32,193 bases of DNA. Origin: DATJPD01 sp036394195 (GTDB lineage: Bacteria; Pseudomonadota; Alphaproteobacteria; CACIAM-22H2). Positions 1 through 7,902 of this stretch are shown one piece after another (positions within the stretch are counted from its first letter, which is position 1; every line of letters starts with the position of its first letter). Position numbers and translations under genes: made by a program. The stretch spans positions 1-32,193 of the forward strand of contig DASWFO010000306.1 of the NCBI GenBank assembly GCA_036394195.1, read 5' to 3'. The notes under the pieces are model-generated. The model worked only from the letters and a program-made list of their open reading frames with translations, was not told the origin of the DNA and made no database searches.

Positions 1-2
1 AG

Positions 3-269
3 GGACGCGCCAAACGGCCGTCCGACGACCGGCACAAACGGGTGTTGATCGCGGCCGGCCGCCGCTCGGCGGCGAGCCGGATCTCCGGCGGCGTCGCCCA
101 TGGGCGGCCGCAGCTCGCGGCACGGAGCGGCATGGCGGTCAGCCCAGTGACGGTGGCGCCGAAGAAAGTGTCGACCGCCAAGAAGGCGCGGCGGGCACCG
201 CCGAAGACCGGCCCCAAGAAGGGACCGAAGGGGGGGGGCGGCAAATCGCGAGGTCGTCGCAAGAAATAG
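3..269 (+). CDS. C-terminal end of an unidentified protein with a basic tail (partial)
   Basis: This frame is open from the left edge to a TAG at 267-269, so the gene probably begins outside the window. A GTG at 42 and an ATG at 132 are possible internal starts. The visible part ends in a low-complexity Lys/Arg/Gly/Pro tail ending GKSRGRRKK. Such tails are common on RNA-binding proteins such as RNA helicases and pseudouridine synthases, but no catalytic domain is visible and no function is assigned. The tail is encoded across a run of nine G at 230-238, a slippage-prone tract. The stop lies 12 nt before the HIT gene, whose ribosome binding site (GGAGG) sits in that gap. Confidence 0.45.
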   Translation, partial: GRAKRPSDDRHKRVLIAAGRRSAASRISGGVAHGRPQLAARSGMAVSPVTVAPKKVSTAKKARRAPPKTGPKKGPKGGGGKSRGRRKK

Positions 270-281
270 ACCGGAGGGCGC

Positions 282-701
282 ATGGCGACCGATCCGAACT
301 GCATCTTCTGCAAGATCGTCGCGGGCACGATCCCCTGCTTCAAGCTCTATGAGGACGCGGCGACCCTGGCGTTCCTCGACATCAATCCGGTGAATGCCGG
401 GCATGCCCTGGTCATTCCCAAGAACCATGCGCCGACCCTGTACGAAAGCCTCGACGTCGATCTTGCCGCCGTCATGTCGACTGCGCGGACGGTGGCGACG
501 GCGATCGAAAAGACCGTGAAGCCGGCGGGGCTCAACCTCCTGCAGGCCAACGGTCCCGGTGCGGCGCAGTCGGTCTTTCATTTTCACATGCACATCATCC
601 CGCGGGTGCAGGGCGACGACCTCAAGATGAACTGGGGCCTGAAGCCCGGCGACACGGCAGCGCTGGCGGCCTTGGCCGAGCAGATCCGGGCCAACATTTA
701 A
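282..701 (+). CDS. HIT family nucleotide hydrolase/transferase
   Basis: A 139-residue protein of normal length for a bacterial HIT (histidine triad) protein. The signature His-x-His-x-His is H100-F-H102-M-H104-I-I, and the N-terminal CIFC (residues 7-10) is the typical partial zinc site of Hint-like members. The LDINPVNAGHALVIPK segment around residues 32-47 is also typical. Family members cleave phosphoramidate or nucleotidyl bonds of AMP/GMP conjugates in the cytoplasm, with the middle His as nucleophile; the substrate here is unknown. The start is set by GGAGG at 272-276, five bases before the ATG. The following 97-base gap and a new promoter suggest it is not cotranscribed with the YCII gene. 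Confidence 0.93.
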   Translation: MATDPNCIFCKIVAGTIPCFKLYEDAATLAFLDINPVNAGHALVIPKNHAPTLYESLDVDLAAVMSTARTVATAIEKTVKPAGLNLLQANGPGAAQSVFHFHMHIIPRVQGDDLKMNWGLKPGDTAALAALAEQIRANI

Positions 702-724
702 GCCCGCCGATCTTTCCCGGCGCC

Positions 725-751
725 TGTCGAAATCGCGCCCGGCTCTGCGAC
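725..751 (+). promoter_or_regulatory. Candidate ECF42-type sigma promoter
   Basis: TGTCGA at 725-730 is followed after 17 bases by CGAC at 748-751, 47 bases before the YCII start. Published work on ECF42 sigma factors describes a -35 of TGTCGA and a -10 containing CGA/CGTC in front of DGPF (YCII) genes. Both elements sit at the expected spacing in front of exactly such a gene, so autoregulation by the sigma factor at 1146-2402 is likely. No competing sigma-70 promoter is obvious in the gap. Confidence 0.6.
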
Positions 752-798
752 ATCAGGGTAGCGGCAGAGCGGCCGCCGGCTCGAACCAGGAGACTTCG

Positions 799-1149
799 AT
801 GAAATACATGCTGTTGATCTACACCAACGAATCCGCCCTGGAGGCGGCCCGCAAGAGCGTCGCCGGCAATGAGATCCTGCCGGCCTATGTGGCCTACACC
901 AAGGCGATGAAGGAGAGCGGTGCGTATGTGGCTGGCGAGCGCCTGCGCCCGTCCTCGAGCGCCACCACGGTCCGCATCGAAAACGGCCGCAACAAGGTGC
1001 TGAACGGGCCGTATGCCGAGACCAGAGAGCAGCTCGGCGGGTACTATATCATCGACGTCCCCGACCTCGATGCCGCCCTGTCCTGGGCCGCGCGTTGCCC
1101 GGGCGCGCAGTACGGCGCGCTGGAGGTGCGGCCCGTTTTCGAGATGTGA
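799..1149 (+). CDS. YCII/DGPF-domain protein (ECF42 partner)
   Basis: A 116-residue YCII-related protein. It begins MKYMLLIY, the usual opening of the family, and carries NGPYAETREQLGGYY (residues 69-83), the counterpart of the DGPF motif. It is a small dimeric ferredoxin-like fold; enzymatic activity is not established for most members. It is preceded by AGGAG at about 789-793. Its TGA (1147-1149) overlaps the GTG start proposed for the sigma factor, so translation is probably coupled. DGPF genes are the conserved neighbours and targets of ECF42 sigma factors, which fits this pairing. Confidence 0.92.
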   Translation: MKYMLLIYTNESALEAARKSVAGNEILPAYVAYTKAMKESGAYVAGERLRPSSSATTVRIENGRNKVLNGPYAETREQLGGYYIIDVPDLDAALSWAARCPGAQYGALEVRPVFEM

Positions 1150-2402
1150 GCAGTGTGACTACGGCGGCCGATCGAACGCGCGACGCCGTCGAGCTTGCGG
1201 CTCGGGAGAGCTATGGCCGGCTGCTCGCATTCATCGCCGCGCGCACCGGCGATCTGGCAGGGGCCGAGGACGCGTTGTCCGAGGCCTTTGCCAGCGCCCT
1301 GTCCACGTGGCCTGAGCAGGGCGTGCCACGGTCGCCCGAGGCGTGGCTGCTGACGACCGCGCGGCGGCGGGTGATCGACATGGCGCGGCGGCGGCGCACC
1401 CGGGCCGACGCGCGCGCCTCGCTGCTGCTCCTCGCCGAAGAGCACGACGCCGCGCGCGGACCCGAGGCGGAGATTCCGGATGACCGCCTGCGCCTGATGT
1501 TCGCCTGCGCCCATCCCGCCGTTCCGCCGGACATCCGGGCACCCCTGATGTTGCAAGTCGTGCTCGGCTTCGACGCGGCCGCCATCGCATCGGCGTTTCT
1601 CATCTCACCCGAAACGATGGGACAGCGGCTGGTGCGCGCCAAGCGAAAGATCCGCGACGCCGGCATCCCGTTCCGTGTTCCCGAACGCGCCGACCTTGGC
1701 GAGCGGCTGGAGGCCGTGCTCGACGCCATCTATGCGGTGTTCGCCGAGGGCTGGCTGGATCCGGCCGGGGCCGTCGCGCGCGAGCGCGAGCTGGCGAAAG
1801 AGGCGATCTGGCTCGGCCGGCTGGTGGCTTCGCTTCTGCCCGATGAGCCCGAAGCGCAGGGGCTGCTCGCCCTGATGCTCCATGCGGAGGCGCGGCGCGG
1901 TGCCCGCCGCGACGGGGACGGGCGTTACATCCCGCTCTCCGAGCAGGACCCCGGCCGCTGGGCGACGCACCTGATGGGGGAGGCGGAAGCGCTCTTGCAG
2001 CGCGCCGGCGCCGCCGGCCGGATCGGGCGGTTTCAACTCGAGGCCGCGGTGCAATCGGCGCATGCCGCCCGGAGGCTTACCGGGGGCATCGACTGGCCGG
2101 CAATCGTCCAGCTCTATGACGGGCTGCTGGACCTCACGGCATCGCCGGTGGTCGCGATCAATCGAGCCGTCGCCCTGGGCGAACTGCACGGCCCCGCGGC
2201 CGGGCTCGCGGCGCTCGATGACCTGGCAAACGATCCTCGTCTTGCTGAATATCAGCCCTATTGGGCGGCGCGCGCCAATTTTCTGGCGCTGAACCGCGAC
2301 CCGGCGGGTGCGGCGGCCGCCTATCAGCGCGCGATCGGCCTCGAAGCCGATCCGGCGGTGCGGTCCTTTCTGCAGCAGCGGTGCGCGGCGCTTCAGCGCT
2401 AA
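1146..2402 (+). CDS. ECF42-type RNA polymerase sigma factor with long C-terminal extension
   Basis: About 418 residues, twice the size of an ordinary ECF sigma factor. The N-terminal third holds the sigma-70 region 2 and 4 pattern: AEDALSEAFASAL, then PEAWLLTTARRRVIDMARRRR, then a region-4 helix-turn-helix around FDAAAIASAFLISPETMGQRL. The remainder is the helical, TPR-like extension diagnostic of ECF42 (GLLALMLHAEARRGAR; SPVVAINRAVALGEL). In studied members this extension, not an anti-sigma factor, controls activity; no anti-sigma gene is adjacent here. The frame is open upstream to 1095, but the alignment starts near GTG 1146 (overlapping the YCII stop) or GTG 1155. Its stop overlaps the stop of the convergent gene by four bases (CTAA). 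Confidence 0.9.
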   Translation: MSSVTTAADRTRDAVELAARESYGRLLAFIAARTGDLAGAEDALSEAFASALSTWPEQGVPRSPEAWLLTTARRRVIDMARRRRTRADARASLLLLAEEHDAARGPEAEIPDDRLRLMFACAHPAVPPDIRAPLMLQVVLGFDAAAIASAFLISPETMGQRLVRAKRKIRDAGIPFRVPERADLGERLEAVLDAIYAVFAEGWLDPAGAVARERELAKEAIWLGRLVASLLPDEPEAQGLLALMLHAEARRGARRDGDGRYIPLSEQDPGRWATHLMGEAEALLQRAGAAGRIGRFQLEAAVQSAHAARRLTGGIDWPAIVQLYDGLLDLTASPVVAINRAVALGELHGPAAGLAALDDLANDPRLAEYQPYWAARANFLALNRDPAGAAAAYQRAIGLEADPAVRSFLQQRCAALQR

Positions 2403-3844
2403 CCGCCGCGCGTTCCATAGAGCAGGGTGATGTTGATCCGGCGGTTCTCGTAGCCGTCGGCGAAATTGATGCGGTCGGTTTCGTGGAAGAGGTCGGAGTT
2501 GAAGATCACCACGCGGTTCTGCCGGTGCGGCACGCGCACCGGCCGCGCGCCGCTGCTCGTCAGGAATTCGCGCATGCCGCCGACATTCGCGTTGTAGGAC
2601 GTGAAGTCCCAATCGGTCGGCGCCTCTTTGTCCCAGACCACGAGTCCGCCGCTGTTGGGGTCGAGATTCGCCTCGTCGGGCGTGATCCAGAAGTTCACGT
2701 TCACCGCGGCGAAGTCGGCATGCATCGGGATTCCCGACAGTCGGCTGTCGTATTTGAAGGCCCAGCTCTTGCGCATGGTGTGCTCGCGGAAAATCCCGGG
2801 CAGGGCGCGGCGCAGCTCTTCCGCGATCTGCGCCAGCAGCGGGCACCAGAAGCCCGCCTCCCAGAACGCGCCCAGATAGCCGTTGGCGTATTTGAACTGG
2901 AACCACACCGTGGATTCGAGGCAGAAGCGCCGGAGCTCGGCCAGCGCCTCCGGGCGCAGCAGGTTGTCGAAATAGGTGATGCCCGGCTGGTTCTGCGCGT
3001 AATCGGCCTCGATCGCCGCACGGTCCAGGGCGGGGTTCAAGGCGCCGCCCGGCAACGCCGGGGCGGCGTATGTGTGCCACAGCCGGTTGTACGTCGCGGC
3101 CATGGCCTCACAGTGCGGCGTGGGGAGATCGACGATGTGCGTGCCCGCGCGCGCCAGCGGGAGAGCCGCCAGGGCCGCGCGATACTGATCGGCGACGCGT
3201 CCGTCATCGCGCCCGATGCGGCCCTGCGCTGTCAGATATTCAATCTGCTCGATGTCGTGCCGCAGCTTGCCCGCGGTCGTGCGCGTCGCGACCTCATCGC
3301 CCGGGACCGGCGGCCGTCCGGGACGGCGGCGCAGCTCGGTCGCCGTTTGATGTGCCGCCGCCGCGTTTTCGACGCGGCCGAGCTCGGCCAGGCAGTTGCC
3401 GAGATTGGCATAGGCGGCAGCATAGGTGGGGTCCCGCGCGACGGCGGTCCGGTAGCACTCGGCCGCATCGGCGGTGCGCCCGGCGCTCTTCAGCGCGTTC
3501 CCCAGATTGAAGTACGCGATCGCTGCGCCGGGCTCGGCCGCCGCCGCGCGCCGCAGCCAGTCGAGGCCTTCGCCCGCGCGGCCGGTCTGGCAGAGAAGGA
3601 CGCCGAGATTCATCGAAAGCCCGAAATGTCCGGCGTTCGCCGCGAGGCCGCGCCGCAGCACCTGCTCGGCTTCGTCGTCGCGCCGGGCGGCGACCAGGAG
3701 GCGGCCGAGCTCGAGACTGGCCTCGGCATGGCTGGGATCGAGCTCGACCGCGCGCGCGGTGAGGAGGAAAGCGTCGTCGTGGCGACCGGCGCGATAGAGG
3801 CGCACGGCCTCGGCAAAGGCTTGCTCGGCGGCGGGAAGAGCCAT
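2399..3844 (-). CDS. TPR-repeat protein fused to a 2-oxoglutarate/Fe(II) oxygenase domain
   Basis: A 481-residue two-part protein. Residues 1-170 are tetratricopeptide repeats (for example AYFNLGNALKSAGRTADAAE and AYANLGNCLAELGRVENAAA), a protein-binding scaffold. Residues about 285-481 are a 2-oxoglutarate-dependent oxygenase: H375-A-D377 and H454 (in FNSDLFHETD) form the iron triad, and R468 or R469 in ENRRINITLL should bind the 2-oxoglutarate carboxylate. No signal peptide is seen, so it is probably cytosolic. TPR plus oxygenase suggests hydroxylation of a bound protein or peptide; the substrate is unknown. It starts 12 nt after ygfZ and is probably cotranscribed with it. It is convergent with the ECF42 sigma gene. 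Confidence 0.88.
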   Translation of the reverse strand: MALPAAEQAFAEAVRLYRAGRHDDAFLLTARAVELDPSHAEASLELGRLLVAARRDDEAEQVLRRGLAANAGHFGLSMNLGVLLCQTGRAGEGLDWLRRAAAAEPGAAIAYFNLGNALKSAGRTADAAECYRTAVARDPTYAAAYANLGNCLAELGRVENAAAAHQTATELRRRPGRPPVPGDEVATRTTAGKLRHDIEQIEYLTAQGRIGRDDGRVADQYRAALAALPLARAGTHIVDLPTPHCEAMAATYNRLWHTYAAPALPGGALNPALDRAAIEADYAQNQPGITYFDNLLRPEALAELRRFCLESTVWFQFKYANGYLGAFWEAGFWCPLLAQIAEELRRALPGIFREHTMRKSWAFKYDSRLSGIPMHADFAAVNVNFWITPDEANLDPNSGGLVVWDKEAPTDWDFTSYNANVGGMREFLTSSGARPVRVPHRQNRVVIFNSDLFHETDRINFADGYENRRINITLLYGTRGG

Positions 3845-3856
3845 GCGCCGGAGCGG

Positions 3857-4750
3857 TTACGACGCCGCCCAGGCCGGCTTCAGCGGAGTGAGCGATGCGT
3901 TTCCGGCGGTCAGCTGGCGGCCCTCGCGATCGGCGCGCTCGACCATTTCCAGCCGCAGCATCGCGAGCCCGCGATCTGCGGACGCGCTGCGCATCTCGCC
4001 GGCCTCTTCCTGGTCGAGCAGGATCGGCGTGCCGGGCGGCGGCGTCTCGCCCTCGATGCGCACCGGCATCAGGCGCTTGCGGACCAGCGACCGGTATTTC
4101 ATCCGCGCGGTCAGCTCCTGGCCGACATAGCAGCCTTTCTTCCAGTCGATGCCGTTCAGCTCGTCAAAGCCGTTCTCGAGCAGTAGCGCCTTCTCGATCG
4201 GCAGGTCGCGGCTGCCATCGGGCACGCCGAGCGCAAAGCGCAGCGCTTCGTAGTCCGCCCGCGATCCGGGCGAGAAACCCATCGTGGCGAGCCGGTCCAC
4301 CGTCGTGCGCGGCACGATGGCGCGCGCCCCCAGACGCATCAGCCGCGGATCCACGAAGGCAACTCCGTCGGCGAGCCGGGTGGCTTGGCCGGGGTCTTCC
4401 TGCAGACCGAGCGCCGACAGCGCGCCGTTGCCGAACAGCGCGACGACCGCGCGGTCCGGCGCCGCGGTCAGCGTAACCTTCGCGCGCAGACGATAGAGGC
4501 TGAGCCGCCGCCGCAGATCGTCGATCCGCGCTCCCTCGGCGTCGAGCAGAAAGACGTCGTCGAGTGCCGCGATGAAGAAGTCGTGGAGGAAACGGCCCTG
4601 GGCGGTGAGCAGGCTGGCGTAGATCGCGCGATCCGCCGCGACCTTCTCGATGTCGTTCGAGATCAGGCCCTGCAGAAACGGCCGGCGATCCTCACCGGTC
4701 ACCGTCAGGACGCCGCGGTCTTCGAGAACGAGATAAGAGCGGTCGGTCAT
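3857..4750 (-). CDS. ygfZ: Folate-binding YgfZ/GcvT-like protein (iron-sulfur cluster and tRNA modification factor)
   Basis: A 297-residue protein related to the T-protein of glycine cleavage. The family signature K-G-C-Y-x-G-Q-E is present as K205-G-C207-Y-V-G-Q-E212, with C207 the conserved cysteine. YgfZ uses tetrahydrofolate to support certain Fe-S enzymes such as the tRNA methylthiotransferase MiaB, in the cytosol. The N-terminal segment FLQGLISNDI and the later LENGFDELNGIDW are typical. ATG 4750 is preceded by GGAGG about ten bases upstream. It is divergent from the glycosyltransferase run and is the first gene of a two-gene unit with the TPR-oxygenase. Confidence 0.93.
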   Translation of the reverse strand: MTDRSYLVLEDRGVLTVTGEDRRPFLQGLISNDIEKVAADRAIYASLLTAQGRFLHDFFIAALDDVFLLDAEGARIDDLRRRLSLYRLRAKVTLTAAPDRAVVALFGNGALSALGLQEDPGQATRLADGVAFVDPRLMRLGARAIVPRTTVDRLATMGFSPGSRADYEALRFALGVPDGSRDLPIEKALLLENGFDELNGIDWKKGCYVGQELTARMKYRSLVRKRLMPVRIEGETPPPGTPILLDQEEAGEMRSASADRGLAMLRLEMVERADREGRQLTAGNASLTPLKPAWAAS

Positions 4751-4814
4751 CGAATCGGGTTCCTCCGCGACTCAAAGCGTCGGGTCGCCACACAGGTAAG
4801 CGCCTCGCGCAAGG

Positions 4815-4852
4815 TTGGCAAGTGCCGGGGCGCCCCCTATAAGTCCCGGCCA
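4815..4852 (+). promoter_or_regulatory. Near-consensus sigma-70 promoter giving a probable leaderless mRNA
   Basis: TTGGCA (4815-4820), a 17-base spacer, and TATAAG (4838-4843): five of six consensus bases in each hexamer. Transcription would begin about 4850-4852, essentially at the ATG (4852) of the first glycosyltransferase. No Shine-Dalgarno sequence lies in front of that ATG (CCCGGCC precedes it). Together this points to a leaderless transcript for the glycosyltransferase operon. Confidence 0.7.
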
Positions 4853-5877
4853 TGCGTGTGGTTTTTGCCGGCGACTCCGGCGATTTCGACGGCTTCAGCC
4901 CGCTCAGCCAGCCGCTGGACGGTCCGGAAAAGGCCCTGGCGAATCTCGCCGCGGCCCTGGCGATGCGCGGCCATGAGGTGGCGGTGTTCAACGGCCAGAT
5001 CGCGCCGGTCACGGCGCATGGGGTGAGCTGGCACGACGCCGCGACGCCGCCGCCGGCCGAGGTCGATCTCCTGGTGGCGTTCCGCGAGCCGCGACGGCTG
5101 GACTTCGCCGCCGATGCGAAGCGCCGCGTCCTCTGGTTGTGCGGTGCTGCACCCGCGGGGGCCTTGTCGCACGCGGCCGTGGCCCGCCATCGGCCGGCGG
5201 TGGTGCTGGCGAGCCGGGCGCAGCGCGACGCGCTGCTGGTGCCGGACGGACTCGATGCCACGGTGATCGAGCCGGGGATTGCCGCGTCCTATCTCGAGGA
5301 TGCGGCCATGTCGCCGCAGGAGCCGCCGCGCGCCGTCGCGACGGCGCATCCGCTGGCCGGCCTGGATTGGCTGATCAAGCTGTGGGTGGATCGCATCCGT
5401 CCCGACGTGCCGCAGGCCGAGCTGCATGTCTATTCGGCGTGGCTGGACCAGGGGCGGCTGGGCGCGGCGGTCCCGGCGGGCGTCAAACCGGTGGTCGACC
5501 AGACTGTCGCCGCCGGAGAGCACGGGGTGATCGTCCAGCGGCCGCAAGCCGATCCTGCGATGGCCGAGGCGTATCGGCAGGCGCGGGTGCATCTTCATCC
5601 GGCGGCCGCGAGCGACGTCTTCGGCTTCGCGCTGGCCGAGAGCCAGGCGGCCGGGTTGCCGGCGGTTGTCCGCGCCACCAACCCCGTGATGGTCGAGCGG
5701 ATCACTGACGGCCAGACCGGCGCGATCGCCGCGGGCGACGCCAATTTCGCCGGCGCCGTGATCAAGCTGCTCAGCGACCGATTGAGCTTCGAGCACATGA
5801 GCGCCGCGGCGCGAGAGCTCAAGCGGGGACGGAGCTGGGCGGTGGCCGCGGCGGACTGGGAGGACCGCTTCGGGTGA
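4852..5877 (+). CDS. GT4-like glycosyltransferase (GT-B fold)
   Basis: A 341-residue cytosolic glycosyltransferase. The N-terminal half has the acceptor-domain pattern LDGPEKALANLAAALAMRGH. The C-terminal half has the nucleotide-sugar site: HLHPAAASDVFGFALAES near residues 245-264, then AAGLPAV and a conserved ITDGQTG. The first acidic residue of the usual E-x7-E motif is Asp (D255) here. It is clearly paralogous to the protein at 6833-7885, sharing an FDGxSP N-terminus, DWLI..WV.RI.P.VP.AELHV and QAAG.PAVV. Donor and acceptor sugars cannot be read from sequence. It is the first gene of a tightly overlapping run of four transferase genes; its TGA overlaps the next gene's GTG. Confidence 0.88.
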   Translation: MRVVFAGDSGDFDGFSPLSQPLDGPEKALANLAAALAMRGHEVAVFNGQIAPVTAHGVSWHDAATPPPAEVDLLVAFREPRRLDFAADAKRRVLWLCGAAPAGALSHAAVARHRPAVVLASRAQRDALLVPDGLDATVIEPGIAASYLEDAAMSPQEPPRAVATAHPLAGLDWLIKLWVDRIRPDVPQAELHVYSAWLDQGRLGAAVPAGVKPVVDQTVAAGEHGVIVQRPQADPAMAEAYRQARVHLHPAAASDVFGFALAESQAAGLPAVVRATNPVMVERITDGQTGAIAAGDANFAGAVIKLLSDRLSFEHMSAAARELKRGRSWAVAAADWEDRFG

Positions 5878-6836
5878 GGATCCTCTTCATCACCGCGACG
5901 CGGATCGGCGACGCCGTCCTCACCACCGGCGTCCTGAGCTGGCTCGCCACCCGGCACCCTGCGGCCCGGTTCACCATTGCCTGCGGCCGCCCGGCGGCAC
6001 CGTTGTTCGAGCCGTTTCCCCGGCTCGAACGGCTGTTCGTCATGGACAAGCAGCCGATGAGCCTGCATTGGCTGAAGCTCTGGTCGACCTCAGTTGGCAC
6101 GCGGTGGGATCTCGCCGTCGACCTTCGGGGATCGGCGCTGCTGTGGTGCCTTGCCGCGCGCCGCCGGGTGGTCGGCCGCCGCGGCCGCGACGAGACGCAG
6201 CACGGTGTGCGGGAGCTGGCATCGCTGCTCGGCGTCCAGCCGCCGCCGTCGCCGGTGCTGTGGACCACGGCGGAGCAGGAGCGCCGCGCCGAGATGCTCA
6301 TCCCGTCGGGCGGCCGCGTGCTCGGCATCGGCCCGACCGCGAACTGGCGCGGCAAGGAATGGCCGGCCGAGAATTTTGCCGCCCTCATCGAGCGCCTGAC
6401 CCATCCCGGCGGCCTTCTCCCCGGGGCACGCGTGGCGCTGTTCGGTGCCAAAGGCGAGCGCGCCGCCGCCGCCCCCGTCCTGTCCTCGGTGCCGGCCACC
6501 CGACGGATCGACCTCGTCGGCACGGCCGACCTGCCGACCGTCGCGGCATGCCTCAGGCGTTGCGATCTTTACATCGGCAATGATTCGGGACTTATGCATA
6601 TGGCGGCGGCCGTCGGCACGCCGACGCTCGGCCTGTTTGGGCCGGGCAATGAGAGGCGCTACGGCCCGTGGGGCGGGCGGACGGCGGTGGTACGCACCAA
6701 GCTGACGCCGCAGGAGCTCATGGGCCCGGGCTTCAATCATCTGACGACCGCCACGTTGATGGAAAGCCTCAGCGTCGACGGCGTCGAGGCGGCGGCGATC
6801 GATCTCTACACGCGGACCCGCGAGCGCGCGTCGTGA
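5874..6836 (+). CDS. Glycosyltransferase family 9 (heptosyltransferase-like)
   Basis: A 320-residue GT9 protein. MRILFITATRIGDAVLTTGVL is the standard family N-terminus. GIGPTANWRGKEWP (residues 151-164) and YIGNDSGLMHMAAAVGTPT (about 233-251) form the ADP-heptose-type donor site; the latter block is diagnostic. Relatives add heptose to lipopolysaccharide core at the inner face of the inner membrane, but many alphaproteobacterial members act on other glycans, so the sugar is uncertain. The GTG start at 5874 overlaps the upstream TGA in a GTGA junction, and its own stop does the same with the next gene, so all three are probably translationally coupled. Confidence 0.92.
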   Translation: MRILFITATRIGDAVLTTGVLSWLATRHPAARFTIACGRPAAPLFEPFPRLERLFVMDKQPMSLHWLKLWSTSVGTRWDLAVDLRGSALLWCLAARRRVVGRRGRDETQHGVRELASLLGVQPPPSPVLWTTAEQERRAEMLIPSGGRVLGIGPTANWRGKEWPAENFAALIERLTHPGGLLPGARVALFGAKGERAAAAPVLSSVPATRRIDLVGTADLPTVAACLRRCDLYIGNDSGLMHMAAAVGTPTLGLFGPGNERRYGPWGGRTAVVRTKLTPQELMGPGFNHLTTATLMESLSVDGVEAAAIDLYTRTRERAS

Positions 6837-7885
6837 GCCGGATCGTCCTCGCCGACGACGGTATCCCCTTCGACGGCCGCAGCCCGGAGGCCGGGCCGCT
6901 CGGCGGCGCTGAATCCGCGTTCGTATCCCTGGCCGAGGCCCTGGCCCGCCGCGGCCACGCCGTGGAGGCCTATACCAAATGCGCGGCCACGGTGACCCAC
7001 AATGGCGTGGCGTGGCGGCCGATCGACGGCGGCGCCCCGGACGCGGCCGACCTCTACATCGCCAATCGCGGCGACAAGCTGCTGACGCTCGTGCCCGGCG
7101 CCCGCTCGACCGCGTTCTGGATTCACAACCCCGCCCGGTATCTCCGCAAATGGCGCTACCTGTCGAAGCTGTGGCGTCGCCAGCCGACCCTCGTGTTTCT
7201 CAGCGCCTATCATGCCGGAACCTATCCGGGATGGGCGCCCGGCCGACGGCGCGCCATCATTCCGCACGGGATCCATGACGCGTTCCGCGACATCGCCAGC
7301 CCGGTGCTGCCGCCGCGGCCGCGCGCCGTGTTCACGTCGAACCCGCTGCGTTCGCTCGACTGGCTGATCGAGACATGGGTGACGCGGATCTTTCCGGCCG
7401 TGCCCAAGGCCGAGCTGCATGTCTTCTCAGGGCCCGCGACCTACGGCGCCCTCGGCGCGAGGAAGGCCGGCGAGATGGAGCCGGTCCTGCGCCAGGCCCG
7501 CGCCATGAAGGACGCCGGCGTGGTGCTGCGCGAGCCGTTGCCGCGCGACCGCCTGGCGGCGGAGCTCGCGGGATTCCGGGTCTTCGCCTACCGCGGCAGC
7601 GAGGAGGAGACGTTCTGCCTCGCTGCCGGAGAGGCGCAGGCGGCCGGTGTCCCGGCGGTGGTCTGCGATATCGGCGCGCTCGCGGAGCGGGTGCGCGACC
7701 GCGAGACCGGTTTCGTCGTCTCGCCTGAGCCAGGCCGGGACGAACGCGATTTCGCAACCGCCATGATCAAGGTCCTGACCGACGACACGTTATGGCGGCG
7801 GCTTCACCAGGGTGCGGTGTCCCGTCAACGACGGCGCGGCTGGGACGACGCGGCGGTTGATTTCGAGCGTTTGATCGAGTCCTGA
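6833..7885 (+). CDS. GT4-like glycosyltransferase, paralogue of the gene at 4852
   Basis: About 350 residues from the GTG at 6833, which overlaps the preceding TGA. The frame is open further upstream, but homology with the 4852 paralogue begins at SRIVLADDGIPFDG. Family features include PLGGAESAFVSLAEALARRGH (acceptor loop), PHGI in the linker, and GSEEETFCLAAGEAQAAGVPAVV with the E-x7-E-like donor motif. The pair keeps the shared blocks DWLI.TWV.RIFPAVPKAELHVF and RDRETG. They probably arose by duplication around the GT9 gene and now act on successive acceptors of one glycan. Specificity is unknown. Confidence 0.88.
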   Translation: MSRIVLADDGIPFDGRSPEAGPLGGAESAFVSLAEALARRGHAVEAYTKCAATVTHNGVAWRPIDGGAPDAADLYIANRGDKLLTLVPGARSTAFWIHNPARYLRKWRYLSKLWRRQPTLVFLSAYHAGTYPGWAPGRRRAIIPHGIHDAFRDIASPVLPPRPRAVFTSNPLRSLDWLIETWVTRIFPAVPKAELHVFSGPATYGALGARKAGEMEPVLRQARAMKDAGVVLREPLPRDRLAAELAGFRVFAYRGSEEETFCLAAGEAQAAGVPAVVCDIGALAERVRDRETGFVVSPEPGRDERDFATAMIKVLTDDTLWRRLHQGAVSRQRRRGWDDAAVDFERLIES

Positions 7886-7902
7886 TCGGCTATAGTCGCG
7901 GC

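Noticed and set aside
2261..4186. A 641-residue rightward frame antisense to the TPR-oxygenase and ygfZ
   Set aside because: It is a GC-rich shadow: low-complexity Arg/Ala/Gly sequence with no domain, fully antisense to two genes with catalytic motifs.
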